This document shows positions 22,601-34,100 of a DNA stretch of 64,000 nt, in pieces. This DNA comes from Rhabditoides inermis (Eukaryota > Nematoda > Chromadorea > Rhabditida > Rhabditidae). Made by a program: the position numbers and the translations under genes. The notes under the pieces were generated by a model. The model saw only the letters and a program-made list of their open reading frames with translations. It was not told the DNA's origin and ran no database searches. The first letter of the stretch is position 1. The number at the start of each line of letters is the position of its first letter. Where the stretch lies: NCBI GenBank assembly GCA_963966185.1, contig CAWZYM010000214.1, positions 341,001 through 405,000 of the forward strand. Direction: 5' to 3'.

Positions 22601-24981
22601 CATACAACTTACTTACGCAGATTACAAATACAATTTGTCACAGTGAAACATGTTTTCTCACTAAACTATATACATTATATATCCACATATTCAAATTGAA
22701 ATCATTCTACACTCACTCAGCAGCTTTTGTCCGTTAAGCGCGAGCGCGAGATTCACACTCTCCTCCTCCCAGAACTCGACGTAGCTGATGCCTTTGGACC
22801 TGTAACAACGAGCAAGGTAAACAACAATGATGAATAGACAAAGCAGAGAGAGTAGTTCACAAATAAATGAGAAACAGAATCCCTGTTTCTTTTTTTTCGG
22901 TCCATTATCCTACAACAAACAGCAATCAACACGCGCACCTCCTGGTCTTGCTGTCGGTAATGATACGCACGTCGCGCACATTGCCCACCGACGAGAAAAA
23001 GTCCTCCAGATCAGACGGACGCGTCGAGCGCGCGATCTCAAACCAAGTGATAAATCCACCTGTTCACTGATATATGTGAAGTGAATAGCTTAGGCGTGGC
23101 GTTGGTGTGTCATCATCACGCGGTCTCACCTGCAGGATGAACACGGTCCGGAGGTCGCGCTCCTCGGCCGACAGGTCGTGCTTGGCGTCAGGCGGGGGCG
23201 AATTCTTGGCGGTGAACGGCATGACGTCCCTCCGCTCCGGACCCGGCAGCCGGCCGCCGCCCCGCATCGGAGAACGATCCCTCAAAGCACACAGACTTAT
23301 TCCTATGATTTGAGGAATCTATATCCTTGTTACTCTCTATTATCTATGAGTAGTGAGATAAACGCAAACCCAACAATAAAAAAAAATCCTGAGCCATCAC
23401 AGCGATCACACACAGAAGACGCATACTCGGTTTTCAAATATAAAACATGACAAATATGTTGCATGACCAAACTGTTACGCAAACAACCATTCATGAAGCA
23501 ATTCTTCTCACTCAAGCTCAACAACATTAAAAAAAACCATATAAGCGAATCGTCCGTCTCCAGCGGGTGCTAAAGTACGTTTGCAGCTCATCTAACCCAA
23601 CATTTGGTGTAAACGTTATTGCTCGCAATTTGCAATTAGATGACGCGCGAACGAAAATCCTCACCTCCTGGGGCTGCGGCTGCGACGGGGTCGGTAGGGG
23701 GAGCGAGAGCGCCGGCGGACGGGCGAGCGGGTGCGGCGGCGGATCGGCGAGCGGGTGCGCGAGCGACGACGCCGGGGAGAACTGGAAAAGATTAACACAT
23801 TGCAGATTTAAAACGCCTCGTGAACACTCGGTGCCTAATACAGTAGTCGTCTATTTTCTCAAAAAGCGGTCAGCCTCTTCGGAATCGATTCCGAAGTGTT
23901 TCGAAGGGATCGCAAGGCATTCTGAAGTGTTCAGGAGTGTTCGGGGGTGTTTCGAAGAGACTGATCGCAACTTTAACAGTTGCCCTCTGCCCCCACAGAC
24001 CGGCTCCTTCTCTTGGGGGACCTGCTTCTCCTGGGCGAGCGGGTGCGGCGGCGGCGGTCCTTGGAGCGAGAACGCGAGCGGCGACGCCTCCTGTCGCGAG
24101 ACCGAGAACGAGACCTGCAAGCACATGCATCACAATATTCAAATGTCGAATAATAATTTTAATTCGTGTTCACAAAATAATCTTTATATCGTTAAAAAGT
24201 TAATATGCTTTATAAAAAGCACAATGCAATTACGTCAAGCTCACCTCTTTCTGTCCTTGCTCGAGCTGCGCTTACGCTTACGGTCACGGCTGCGCGAGCG
24301 CGAGCTGGAAAAAGAGAATTAGAAATATACTGAAAAAAACTAACACTATCAAAAAAACAGTAAACAACATTGAGCACAACACAACAATAGATCGCGCGTT
24401 GCAGCAGGCCGCTTGGCGAATGGTTCGGTTCCTGAAAGGGTTGCGGTCAACGCGCAGGCGGGCCCTACACCGAACCATGGTCTCCACACCCCGCATCCAT
24501 CGCAATACACCACACGCCGGGTCCGGACTGCCTGTAACAGAGGCGGACACTCGGCGTACCTTCCGTCCGAGAAGGGGTGCGACGCAGTGTGTGGGCGGCG
24601 AGGACACAGACGCGGTTATATCAGAAGACGGGTCTTCTACAACGACGACGACCATTAGATCGTGAAGGCTCTCTCCCACGTCGAGTCCCTCCCTTCAGCG
24701 CAGTGCACAGAACCCATACACAACCACAACACGCTCGTGCCTGGCAACCCACCGACTGCGGCGACGGCTGCTCTCTTTCTTGTCAGACTTCTTCACCTCC
24801 TTGTCCTTCGAATCGCCGTTCGGAGCAGCGGGGCCGTACTATAAAATATGGAAATATTGAAATGAACATCATGACAAGTACACACCTCCTCGGCGACAGC
24901 GTCTCCGTTAGCAGGCGCGGATGAAGACGTGTCCATCGCCTGTTCGAGCATAGCATCCACATCGGGCACCTCTTCCGTCAT
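19699..24981 (-). CDS. RBM39: RNA-binding protein 39 (CAPER), splicing factor
   Basis: Nuclear SR-like splicing factor of the RBM39/U2AF65 family. Sixteen exons: 24886-24981, 24753-24838, 24245-24304, 24001-24114, 23665-23781, 23130-23280, 22939-23036, 22717-22799, 22232-22384, 21950-22050, 21536-21610, 21329-21451, 20522-20677, 20112-20263, 19934-19990, 19699-19875. An acidic N-terminus leads into an RS domain (about 55-165), RRM1 with RTVFILQ...SKGISYVEFW (about 200-275), RRM2 with GFAHVKFKYSEDAAKALEQ (about 300-380), and the C-terminal UHM with MLSNMFDPATESEPGW and GNVYVKCP, then a Pro/Gly-rich tail. All phases fit except in exon 21329-21451, where the C5 run at 21361-21365 is one base short for frame. 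With one base restored the coding length is 1800 (599 residues). An acceptor-like site at 25000 suggests trans-splicing. Confidence 0.97.
20801..20906 (+). repeat. ~105 bp repeat shared by two RBM39 introns, copy 1
   Basis: The block with CGGTTTTCAAATGTAAAACA and CATTCATGAAGCAAT matches 23416-23520 with a few differences and a short insertion. Both copies are intronic and in the same orientation. Confidence 0.8.
22121..22231 (-). repeat. Homologous intron 5' segment, copy 1
   Basis: On the coding strand this is the start of an RBM39 intron. It aligns with 22601-22716, the start of the preceding intron, through shared blocks such as CGCAGATTAC(G/A)AATACAATTT and CACTAAACTATAT. Confidence 0.75.
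22421..22484 (+). repeat. Retroposon-like repeat, copy in RBM39 intron
   Basis: Contains GTGTACCGTATGCACTTGTT and ends GATTCTGGATAAATGATTGA, the same 3' end as 29200-29280. Confidence 0.75.
22601..22716 (-). repeat. Homologous intron 5' segment, copy 2
   Basis: The donor-proximal part of a neighbouring RBM39 intron, similar to 22121-22231. The two introns share sequence although the exons between them differ. Confidence 0.75.
23416..23520 (+). repeat. ~105 bp repeat shared by two RBM39 introns, copy 2
   Basis: Second copy of the block at 20801-20906, with CGGTTTTCAAATATAAAACA and the same CATTCATGAAGCAAT end. Function unknown. Confidence 0.8.
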
Positions 24982-25598
24982 TGTGACTAGATAGAATTAC
25001 TGAAATGAAATATAAAAATAAAACAATAAATAAACAACGTATCAAACCGTACATGGTTGTTACGCAATCATGAGAACGGTATGTTTCGTAAGCTTTTGCA
25101 CACATCGCGAGTGCAAATAGATGTTCAGAACCATGTTACAATATGTGCTTAAGAAGTATGAGACAATATGAGACACAAAACAGTTTATATTTATGTACGA
25201 AAACAAACAAAAAACAACATGAATTAGTCGCGGGAAAATTCTCGCGTCATTGCCGCTAACCGCCGCAAGTAGCGCGCACTAAACGCAGCGACGCCAATGT
25301 CAATAGTAGGCGGTGCGAATAATTCATAGGCGACTATTGTAGGCTAATTGTCCTATTCACATTGCGGTTCATTATTTTCCAGTTCTGCCCCTGAAATGCC
25401 TATACCCGCGACGCACGCATTTTTAATCGTCCAGAGCATCGCCTATATTTTATGACAGTGGCCGGCCGGGCTTCGGCTCTCTCACGCTCCATTCAACCTG
25501 TCGCCGGCTCCGCCCCGCCGATTTCGCCATATATTCCTCATTTACCTTAATCCTCACTCATTCCACTCCACCCTTTCCCTCTCCCCGTCGCCATCGAA
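24982..25598. promoter_or_regulatory. Divergent promoter region, RBM39 / neuropeptide
   Basis: About 0.6 kb between two start codons on opposite strands. It holds the RBM39 outron acceptor at 25000-25007 and AT-rich sequence. No clear TATA box was assigned and no further gene seen. Confidence 0.55.
25000..25007 (-). promoter_or_regulatory. Candidate trans-splice acceptor, RBM39
   Basis: CATTTCAG on the coding strand, 18 bases before the ATG, with no 5' exon evident upstream. Confidence 0.5.
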
Positions 25599-26860
25599 AT
25601 GAATCACAGCGGACTCATACTCGCACTCCTTCTCATCATTCAGTAAGTGGTGTTACTTCAGGGAGGACATTTCTGAGTGCTCTAGGCGCTAGGTTATATG
25701 ATTTTTCGCAGACCCACAGTGTCGGAGAGTAACATCTTTACACACTCACCGCAGAGCGATTTAATCTTCCTGTAATTATGTCCTCAGTATTTTACCGTAC
25801 TCTCTACCGTAATCTACCGTACTCTCTCCTTTTGCAGGACAGTGCTAGCCGCCGCGGCGCCCTATGAGCCATCTCCGGAGGACTACAAGATGAGGAAAAT
25901 GTGAGGACTCATCCTTGTTCATTAGTGCATCCTGGTCTGTGAGGACTGCACATTCCGTATGCATGGTCGCCTCTCGACAATAGGATAATCTCATTCACTC
26001 ACTCTGTCTTTATATCCCACCGACCATCCACAAGTGCCACTCACTTTACACCTTTTGCACAAAAAAAGTCAGCCCAAGCAAAGCATGCGAAAACACCAGC
26101 ATATCCTACAATTCGTTGCAAATGTTCAAATTTTACGAATATCTATTTCTCAATACAAAATGACGATGAAGACAATGTTTGCAATACTTGCAATGTTTTT
26201 TTTTACTATCATCTATAGTTCCAGAGACTCTGACACTCTGCTATATATTTTTCATTTACTAATAATATCACTTTTTACTAATCTTCTTTAGCATGGTTTA
26301 AAAATCCTAATAATACCTCATCGTGAGGTGTCCTATTCTTGGTTTCATAACAATTTCTTTTCTCCTTATACACTATTCCAGATTTTTTTGTTCACATAAT
26401 TTATTTTCATCGTAACTCGGAGCAGAGTTAGTACTACCGCTAAGTGTTGTTTTTGAAGACAAAAATCTAAAAACCGCTAACCGCTCATTTCTTTCCTTTC
26501 AAGAAAGTACATTCAAACCACATTACTTTATTCACAGTAACTCACCTGCCCTAACTCTTCCGTGAAGAAGAAAAAAACTATAATAGCTACCATCTCTTTC
26601 AGGGTGAAGAACCATTTTAAAAAAAATTCACATATATCTAGCCTTCCATGTCTTTGCAGGATAGAAAATCATGAAAACCACATCCACAAATACCTAACCT
26701 CCCACGCATTTGCAGGATGGAGACGCTGCGGCACGACGTGGGCGCGTGGCACATGCTGGGCAAGCGAGCGCCACACAACATCGAGGCGCGCGCGCTCAAC
26801 CAGTTCAAGAACTGCTACTTCTCCCCCATCCAGTGCGTCCTGATGGAGCGACGCCGCTGA
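25599..26860 (+). CDS. Allatostatin-C/somatostatin-like neuropeptide precursor
   Basis: A secreted peptide-hormone precursor of 83 residues. Three exons (25599-25642, 25838-25900, 26716-26860) join in phase. The signal peptide is MNHSGLILALLLIIQTVLA. A spacer ends in GKR, the convertase site; the predicted peptide begins APHNIEARALNQF and contains KNCYFSPIQCVLM, then the basic end ERRR. The C-YFSPIQ-C loop has the same spacing and core as the insect allatostatin C loop CYFNPISC, with one disulfide expected. The peptide would act on a somatostatin/allatostatin-C-type GPCR. It is not amidated: there is no Gly before the basic end. The 815-bp second intron carries decoy acceptors. Confidence 0.87.
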
Positions 26861-26933
26861 ACATCTCCCGCCCCGCCCCCGCCAAGTCTGTCTCCATAGT
26901 GCTACAATTGCTTTCTCCTCCTCCACCGTGCAC

Positions 26934-26939
26934 AATAAA
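26934..26939 (+). terminator. Polyadenylation signal, neuropeptide gene
   Basis: AATAAA about 75 bases after the TGA stop. Confidence 0.75.
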
Positions 26940-27711
26940 GAGTCACGCCTATTATTGAATTGTTCATGCTAGACTGGCCACTGAACGAGTGAGTATAGAC
27001 CTGCAATGAACATAGCGCTTAGTTGCGATGGACATCCTTTTTAAAAAGTGTTAACAGTACTAGTAAACGAGTTATTTCTTGTGCTGATTGCTTCAAATCA
27101 AAACACGGCGTGTACCTACAGGCTGTACGACAAGAGACTCCCATTCCCATAACCGATATCATTCCGTAACAGCCTGAGAGTCTGCTTGCACATTTCTCAT
27201 AAGTGAAATCATTTCATTCAGTCGCGTTGCGTCTTTGGGCTCGGGCTGTGCCCCAACGCGATGTGCACCATTAACTCAAGCACCGCGTCAAATGTCAACC
27301 CTCTGAATCTCACTTCAAAGTCGCGACTGATAGAAACTGATAAACAACTGAGCAGGTCTTATTCGAAAGTTGGTAAAATATGTCACTCGCAAAAGGGAGC
27401 TAGACAAGATCTCTCACTCACAACATGATTACCTTCCGAAACCGTTCAATCTCGATCCCCCTCCACCTCCACTGCTTTTTCTCTCCCTTCCGTCACCTCC
27501 GATTTTCCCACCCCCTCATTCATCCCCCAATATCTCCGAGTCTCGCCCTCATAATAGCGAGCGTGGGAACTCGTATCCAATTCCAAAAACATCCTTTCAC
27601 CTTGGACGCCAATCAAAAGAGGGAGAAAGTCACCCGGAGGAATACATGATTATTTGCCAGAAATCTCGACCATAACCGAACGAACCACGCAAAATAAAAT
27701 AATATAGACTC

Positions 27712-27717
27712 TTTATT
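27712..27717 (-). terminator. Possible polyadenylation signal, TASOR-like gene
   Basis: AATAAA on the minus strand, about 465 bases after the stop at 28182. It would imply a long 3' UTR; other signals may be used. Confidence 0.35.
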
Positions 27718-28181
27718 GTTCTACCACATAACATAATAGAAAAAAGTCTCGCGAGATCCAGTACTAAACACCACATTACCAAAACCAAAATCGGGACGAT
27801 TCAAAAAAGGCAAGGTACAACAATAACCAAATACAATTTAAAAATTGTTTGGGGTGGGGGTTGTCATATATTCAAAACAATACAACAAAAACTACACTTC
27901 CCAACAGAACAAAAAATATATCTTTTAATACTCATACGCAATTGAATGTCACACTATATATCTTCTACCATATATCAACACCATAACAGACAAAATACAT
28001 TATCGTCATCATTCTACATCACATGACGATAAACTACAATACAGCTATTGTAATCTTAGAGACACAGACAGTACCGTACACTTGGAAACTACATTAATAT
28101 CAGTGCCGTAAGCATAGGAAACGCTACCGTATTCTACAGTACTCTGGGCTACCGTATTCTACAGTACTCTGGGCTACTGTA

Positions 28182-31100
28182 CTACCTCATGGGTACACCG
28201 TACTCCCGCATCACAGCCTCCGTGGACCACAGCTGCACTCCGTGCTCGCGAAGCACCCGACCCAGTTCAGAGTGCTCCGACACCTCTGCAACATAATAAA
28301 CTAATTAATAACACTGTTATATATATATGATTATATATCATTAATTACATAATATGACGTGTGTGAAGCCCTCGTATGTGAGCTTCCGTTCAACTGGCAA
28401 TAAACACGCACATAAAACGAGCAGAGACGGTTTTGGAATAAGCAAACTGTTTTCGTTTTTATAATCCCGCTCAGACTAGGCTATATACTATTTCAAGCAA
28501 TGTTCAAAACACTTTCAAAGCCTCAATACCATTCATGTACCGATAAATCCACAAAGATACAGCGCCTTGGCTCACTATTCTCACAAGATCTTAGCGAGAC
28601 GTTACTTCTCTTCTTTTTTCATTCTCTCTCATTGCACCCACTTGCCAGTTTCTATCCTCATTCCCCATTCTATTGCTCCTTTCCTCCTTCTCCCTTCTTC
28701 CTCTCCCCCATTCTCACACTCGCGCATCAAACTGCAACGCGCAACCACGGGAATTCGTGAATTTATGAATAAGAAGCCCGAGCTTCATACGCTTCCTAGT
28801 AATTCTTACATCCAGCCAAGGGAGGAAACCATACCAAATCATCACAATAGACTGCAACCCTATTATCATGCGCATTATGTTGTTACATATTGTATTTGCC
28901 AACGGCATCGAGGGAGCACAGTTGCATACATTTATTTCCAACTTCGATTTTCATTACGTTTCTAAAAATTTTCTGATAACAACTACAAAATCGTTTAGCA
29001 ATTCACTCATATTCAAACAAAAACAGAAATCCATGTCTATAAGCTCAAATGTTAGGAATTTTCAGGCAGACACCAATCGAATATCCAAAATCCGAAATTC
29101 GCATAAAAACACTCACGCGTCATGTACATGAGTCCACGTTCTATTGTCCAAATTCGTGTAATCGATATACATCCCCGTTGCTAAACTGTGTTTCTCTCAG
29201 CGCTTAACTCTTGTGGTGTACCGTATGCACGTGTTGTATAGTCAGGCTATATCGATTCTGGATAAATGAATGATTGATTGACAGACTCACGCGTCATGTA
29301 GACAATCTCGGCGCCCTTGTGGTAGTTGCGCAGCGTGCGGAAACACTCGGCCTGCTGGCTGATCGACCTGAATACACACCATTCAAACACACATTACATT
29401 AACACTATCATCCAACACTACTGGTACTGGAGTCAGAGTGTCACAAAAAAGACAGGAACCAAATCGAGAGAGAGAGAGAGACCCTCACCTGCTCATGTGG
29501 TCGCACTGATGGGCGTGCATCACCACCACCACCTGCTTGTCCTGTGCGGCGTACTTGTCTATCAGAGCCTGATAGGCCCTCGCCTTCTCACCCGGCAGAG
29601 ACGAGCCGTGCGTACGCCTAAAAGAAACAAAGTTGCACACCATCATCTCATCTTCACTAATCGGGACTCCTAAATCGGGAGGAAAGATACAGGTTCACTA
29701 ACTTGCATCTTTCCATTTGGCGCATAAACCGCATAGCGCATAAACCTAGATTATCTTATGAGTGATTTCATTTTAAACGTGTCATGGTCGTGTTTACAAT
29801 TCCGAAAGGCCGAAAAAATGGTTTGAGTTGACCTCATCATAGGTTTTCATTCGGAGAGACACGAAGGACTCGCCATGGCCTCGTGATAAATTCCTGATAT
29901 TTAAAACACAATGTCCTCAGAACACATACGTGACATTTGACATTTGAAATGATTTCAATGTGTATAAATAGGCAGGAGCGGCGTTGGGCCGCCATAACTA
30001 CTCGTCACACTCACCGCGCGCGGCTGCCTTTTAGGTACAGTCACATCGCCCTTGTTTCTTCGTTCCCTTGCCTCTTCTTTCCCTTCGTGGCTTCGTTCTT
30101 TCGTTTTTCTACTCCACCCAACTTTTGCCCCTAATCTCCTTATCATCGCTCTTTTTTCAGAATGGGGTGTGCTCACAGTCGCGATCGCCGCAAGGACCGC
30201 ATGGAAAGAGAGGTATACGGTACCTACGGTAACCGGATTACCTACAGTACTTCTTTCAGAAATCGGACAACTCTGCGCAGCGCGTGCTCAGCGCCGAAGT
30301 GCCGACAATGTGAGTACCGTAGTCATGTATCATCAACTTTCCTGATTCAGGGAACTGATCGAGCAGCCTGCCAACGGCTCCCCACAGATGCCTCCCAAGA
30401 TGCTCGCGTTTGGACAGATCGAGGATAAGGTATTACTGTACCTACAGTATTCTAGTCCACTGTATCCTAGACTGTTGCGACAGCGCGATCGGTCTACATT
30501 CCGCAGGGAGCGGAGAAGCTGCCAGAGGAGCAGCGCAAGGAGGAGAAGGAGAAGGAGCAGGTGGAGCAGCCCCGCTCCAACGTGCCCGAACTCAAGTACT
30601 CGTACGTGCGCCATGCGGGTCGCACGCCCATCATCGCCGTCAGCTGCTGTGAAGGTTGCCAGCAATTATCGATTGATTATCGACTGATATGTAGATGAGA
30701 AGACGCCAGCCGCTCATCCGCCGACAAAGAAGGAGGAGAAGGAGAAGGACGAGGCGTTGGAGAAGAAGCTCGAGGAAGAGAGGGGTACGGTATCTACCGC
30801 CATGTACTGTATCATACCGTACACCTTCAGCGCGGAAGGAGCGCGAGCTCGATGCCTACATGGCAGAAGAGCAGCGGCGGCAGCGCGAGATTGCGCGCAT
30901 CAGGAGGTACGGTAGCTATATGAATACTATATCTACCGTAGTATTCCAGGCGCTATCACGACCCCACAGATGATACGCTGTACGAAGTGCCTTGTCAGAT
31001 GCCGCGGGTCACGTATTAGAAGAAATACCAAGAATACCGTAAAACTACGTGTACAAAAACATTTGTCGAAACATTCAATATCTCGCTTGTGTGTGATTAT

Positions 31101-34100
31101 GTCTACTCCCACCATACTCGAACCATTCTCGCTCCCCTCACTTATCACTTACAATAAACCGAGTGTGAAGAAATGTTTGAAGAAAGAAATGAAGAAAGTA
31201 GTTTGAAGAACAGTGATTCTTGTCTTTGGCGTCAAAATGAGAATAACAATCCTGACACCTTGCCCACTATTCCAACACCTTCTATCTACCTATATTCTCA
31301 TATTCTACTAGCAATAGCAACTCAGACACACTCAGATCTCGAACACCTCGTCTTCTACTCTCTCATATTGTTTGATATTGTTTTGCATATTGTTTTTTTG
31401 TTTGCTCATAATGTTGTCATATTGTTTTTTTATTATGTTTACTCATTTTGCAACCCACTCACATCTTGTCCATCATGCCCCTGGCCGTGGCGCTGTGGAT
31501 CTGTATCTGGACGACGGCGTTGTGCTGCTGGCGGAACAGACCGATGCGCTCGCACAGAGACTCCAGCTGCACCGGGTCGCTGCAAAGACGACGGTCAAAG
31601 ATATCAAGGACCGGGTGCTCCTTTCCTAATCACACATACAACACCGTTACATCACAGACCACTCATCCTCCCTTTCTATTCTCAACTGAACAGCTTGAAA
31701 GACTACACAGTCACATGAAAGAACACTTATCCTCCTTTCCTAATCTCGACTAAACCGCTTCAAAGACAAAACAGTCACATCAAAAACCACTTATCCGTGC
31801 TCCATCCTAATCTCAACTGGACCCTTTGAAAGACGAAACTGTCCCATGAAAGACCATTTATCCGGGCTCCCTTCCTAACTCTGCCCATAGCTCCACCTCC
31901 TTTACGCATTCACTCACAACACAATCTCACAGAGGCAATAGTTGCACCAATTTTCTTCAAGCTAATTCTAGACACAACTCACATGGTGCACCTGTCAAAG
32001 AGCATCGTATCCGGGACAATGATCCTCGACCGCGCCATTCCAGGAGGGACAGCCGGACCGCGCACGCCAGGCACCACGGCACTGAAACAATCGATTCACA
32101 ACCGCTAAACTATCATGTCGAATCAATAACGCGTTCGAGAGAGAGAGGATGAATTTGAGAATTTGGATCAAACTTTTTGGATCATTATGCCCGTACTTTG
32201 GATCATTATGCCCGTACTCAGCAAACGACTCACTTGAAGAACCCATGCATTCCCCCTCCCCCTCCTGCCGCACCCATGCCTGGCGGTCCGAATCCCCCAG
32301 GCACCGCTCCGCCCCTCTGCCACGCGGGTGGCACGGCCGCGCCTCGAGCAGGAGCACCGCCAAAGAAGCTCACTGCAACAACTTTGTTCACACACTGTGC
32401 TTAGATATATTTCGCTAACCATTTGTATTTCAATGACAAAAAACCCTCGGCACACAATTGGAAGCATACCAGCAACTCTCACCTGCTTGGGGCGACCCGA
32501 GCGCGCCGATTGGCTGTGATGCTCCCGGGAACCCAAACTGTCCGGGCGGGCGGGCGGGACTGCCAAACACCCCAGCACCCGGCGGCCCTCCGCCGTTTCC
32601 GAAGCGAGGCGACACCGGCGCATCTACAAAACATCACTTCAATACCACACATCCTCCCTTTCCACAAATCGGTCTGTTAGAAGGTACCGGATCGACAGTG
32701 TACCCTCGTAGAACATTGCTGTAATACCACCATTTCCCCCACCCACCATTCGAGAACCTCTGTGGCGGGCCGTGCGGCTTCGCCGGCTGAGCAGCAGTCG
32801 CGACGGGAGCAGGCGCAGTCTGCTCCTCCTCCCCCTCCTCCTCATCCGATTCAATCTCGCCGTCCTCCACCGGACCACTCCTCCTCTCCGTCGACGACGA
32901 CGTCTTCTTGCTCACAGCCGCACACCACGAGTCCTCGGCCCGTCTGACAGTGGAGATTCGAATCAAATCAAATCATTAGAGAGGAAAGCCGAAAGCGTAC
33001 TCTCTCGCGATGCGAAATTTTTTTCGGCGCGAAATTTGGCTTAGAATAAGGCTCGCGCCAGAATTTTCAAGAAGCGATATCCAAAGGTCATGTTAACAAC
33101 AATGTGGACTCATCCAAATCATGTTAGTTAGATTCGCACCGTTCCGTAGGACAGATCATTGGTCGTGGGCATCTTTGTATCTTTTCTCCGAAAGAAGTTA
33201 TGAGCGATCTCGCGCACCCATGAGGTGAGAGGCCAGCGTGTGGGTGGGTGGGTGGGTGGATGTCGTGTCCGGTAACTCTGACTCTCTGCCGAAAGCGTAC
33301 TCTCTCGCGTTTTCTGTGCGTGTTCTCCGACTAGCACTTTGAGTGTAGTTCGCCCCGCCGCCGCCAGCGTCTAATTGCGCATTCGGGAAAGTTCTGTTGA
33401 TACTAACCAGTGAACACAAATAGGAGAGATAAGAGAGAAAGAAATGAGAGAGAGGTGCAGGTTTGTGTTAGCATTTGTAAACGCTTTATGTATGTGCTTT
33501 TGCTGCATTGGGATAAGACAAAGTTCATCTGTTTACGCAAGTACTTTTCGAAGAAAATTTATACTACAGTTTACGGCGCTCATCCTCGGCGAGAGTGGAG
33601 ATTAGAGTTTGAAGTTCGAAAACGCACACATTTTTCTACACTACATTTGAACAGAACATTACAAAAGTCAAAACGTTATCAAATACAAACAGCTGATGAA
33701 ACGTATTGTTCATGCGTTTTTTGTGATCTATTCAATCTACCTCGTCTTCTCTCCGCGAATCGCGCGCTCGTCGTGGTCCATTGGACGACGCGGAAGCGCA
33801 GCGGGGGAGGGCTGCAATCATCTCTCTCCCTTCTCTTTCCCTCTCTCTCCCCTCCTCCTCCCTCTCTCTCCCCCTCCCTTTCCACCTGTCTCTCTCTCTC
33901 CATCTCGCTCCCCCTTCCCCTGTCTCTCTCTCCCCTTCTCCACCTGTCTCCCTCCCTCTCCCCCCCTCTCTCTCTCTCTCCCTTTTCCCTGTCTCTCCCC
34001 CTGTCTCTCTCTCCCTCTCTCTCTCCCCTCCTCCTCCTCTCTCTCTCCCCTCCTCCTCCTCCCTCTCTAACTTTCTCTCTCTCCCCCCCACTCCCTCTCT

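Larger units (their letters stand above)
26861..28181. other. Convergent 3' region, neuropeptide / TASOR-like gene
   Basis: AT-rich, with poly(A) signals for both flanking genes and repeated TACCGTATTCTACAGTACTC units at about 28128-28180. No gene was recognised. The Pro-rich open frame near 27425-27649 lacks splice or homology support. Confidence 0.6.

Noticed and set aside
27370..27675. Pro/Ser-rich open frame downstream of the neuropeptide gene
   Set aside because: Starts and ends in non-coding composition, lacks homology, and lies in a convergent 3' region.
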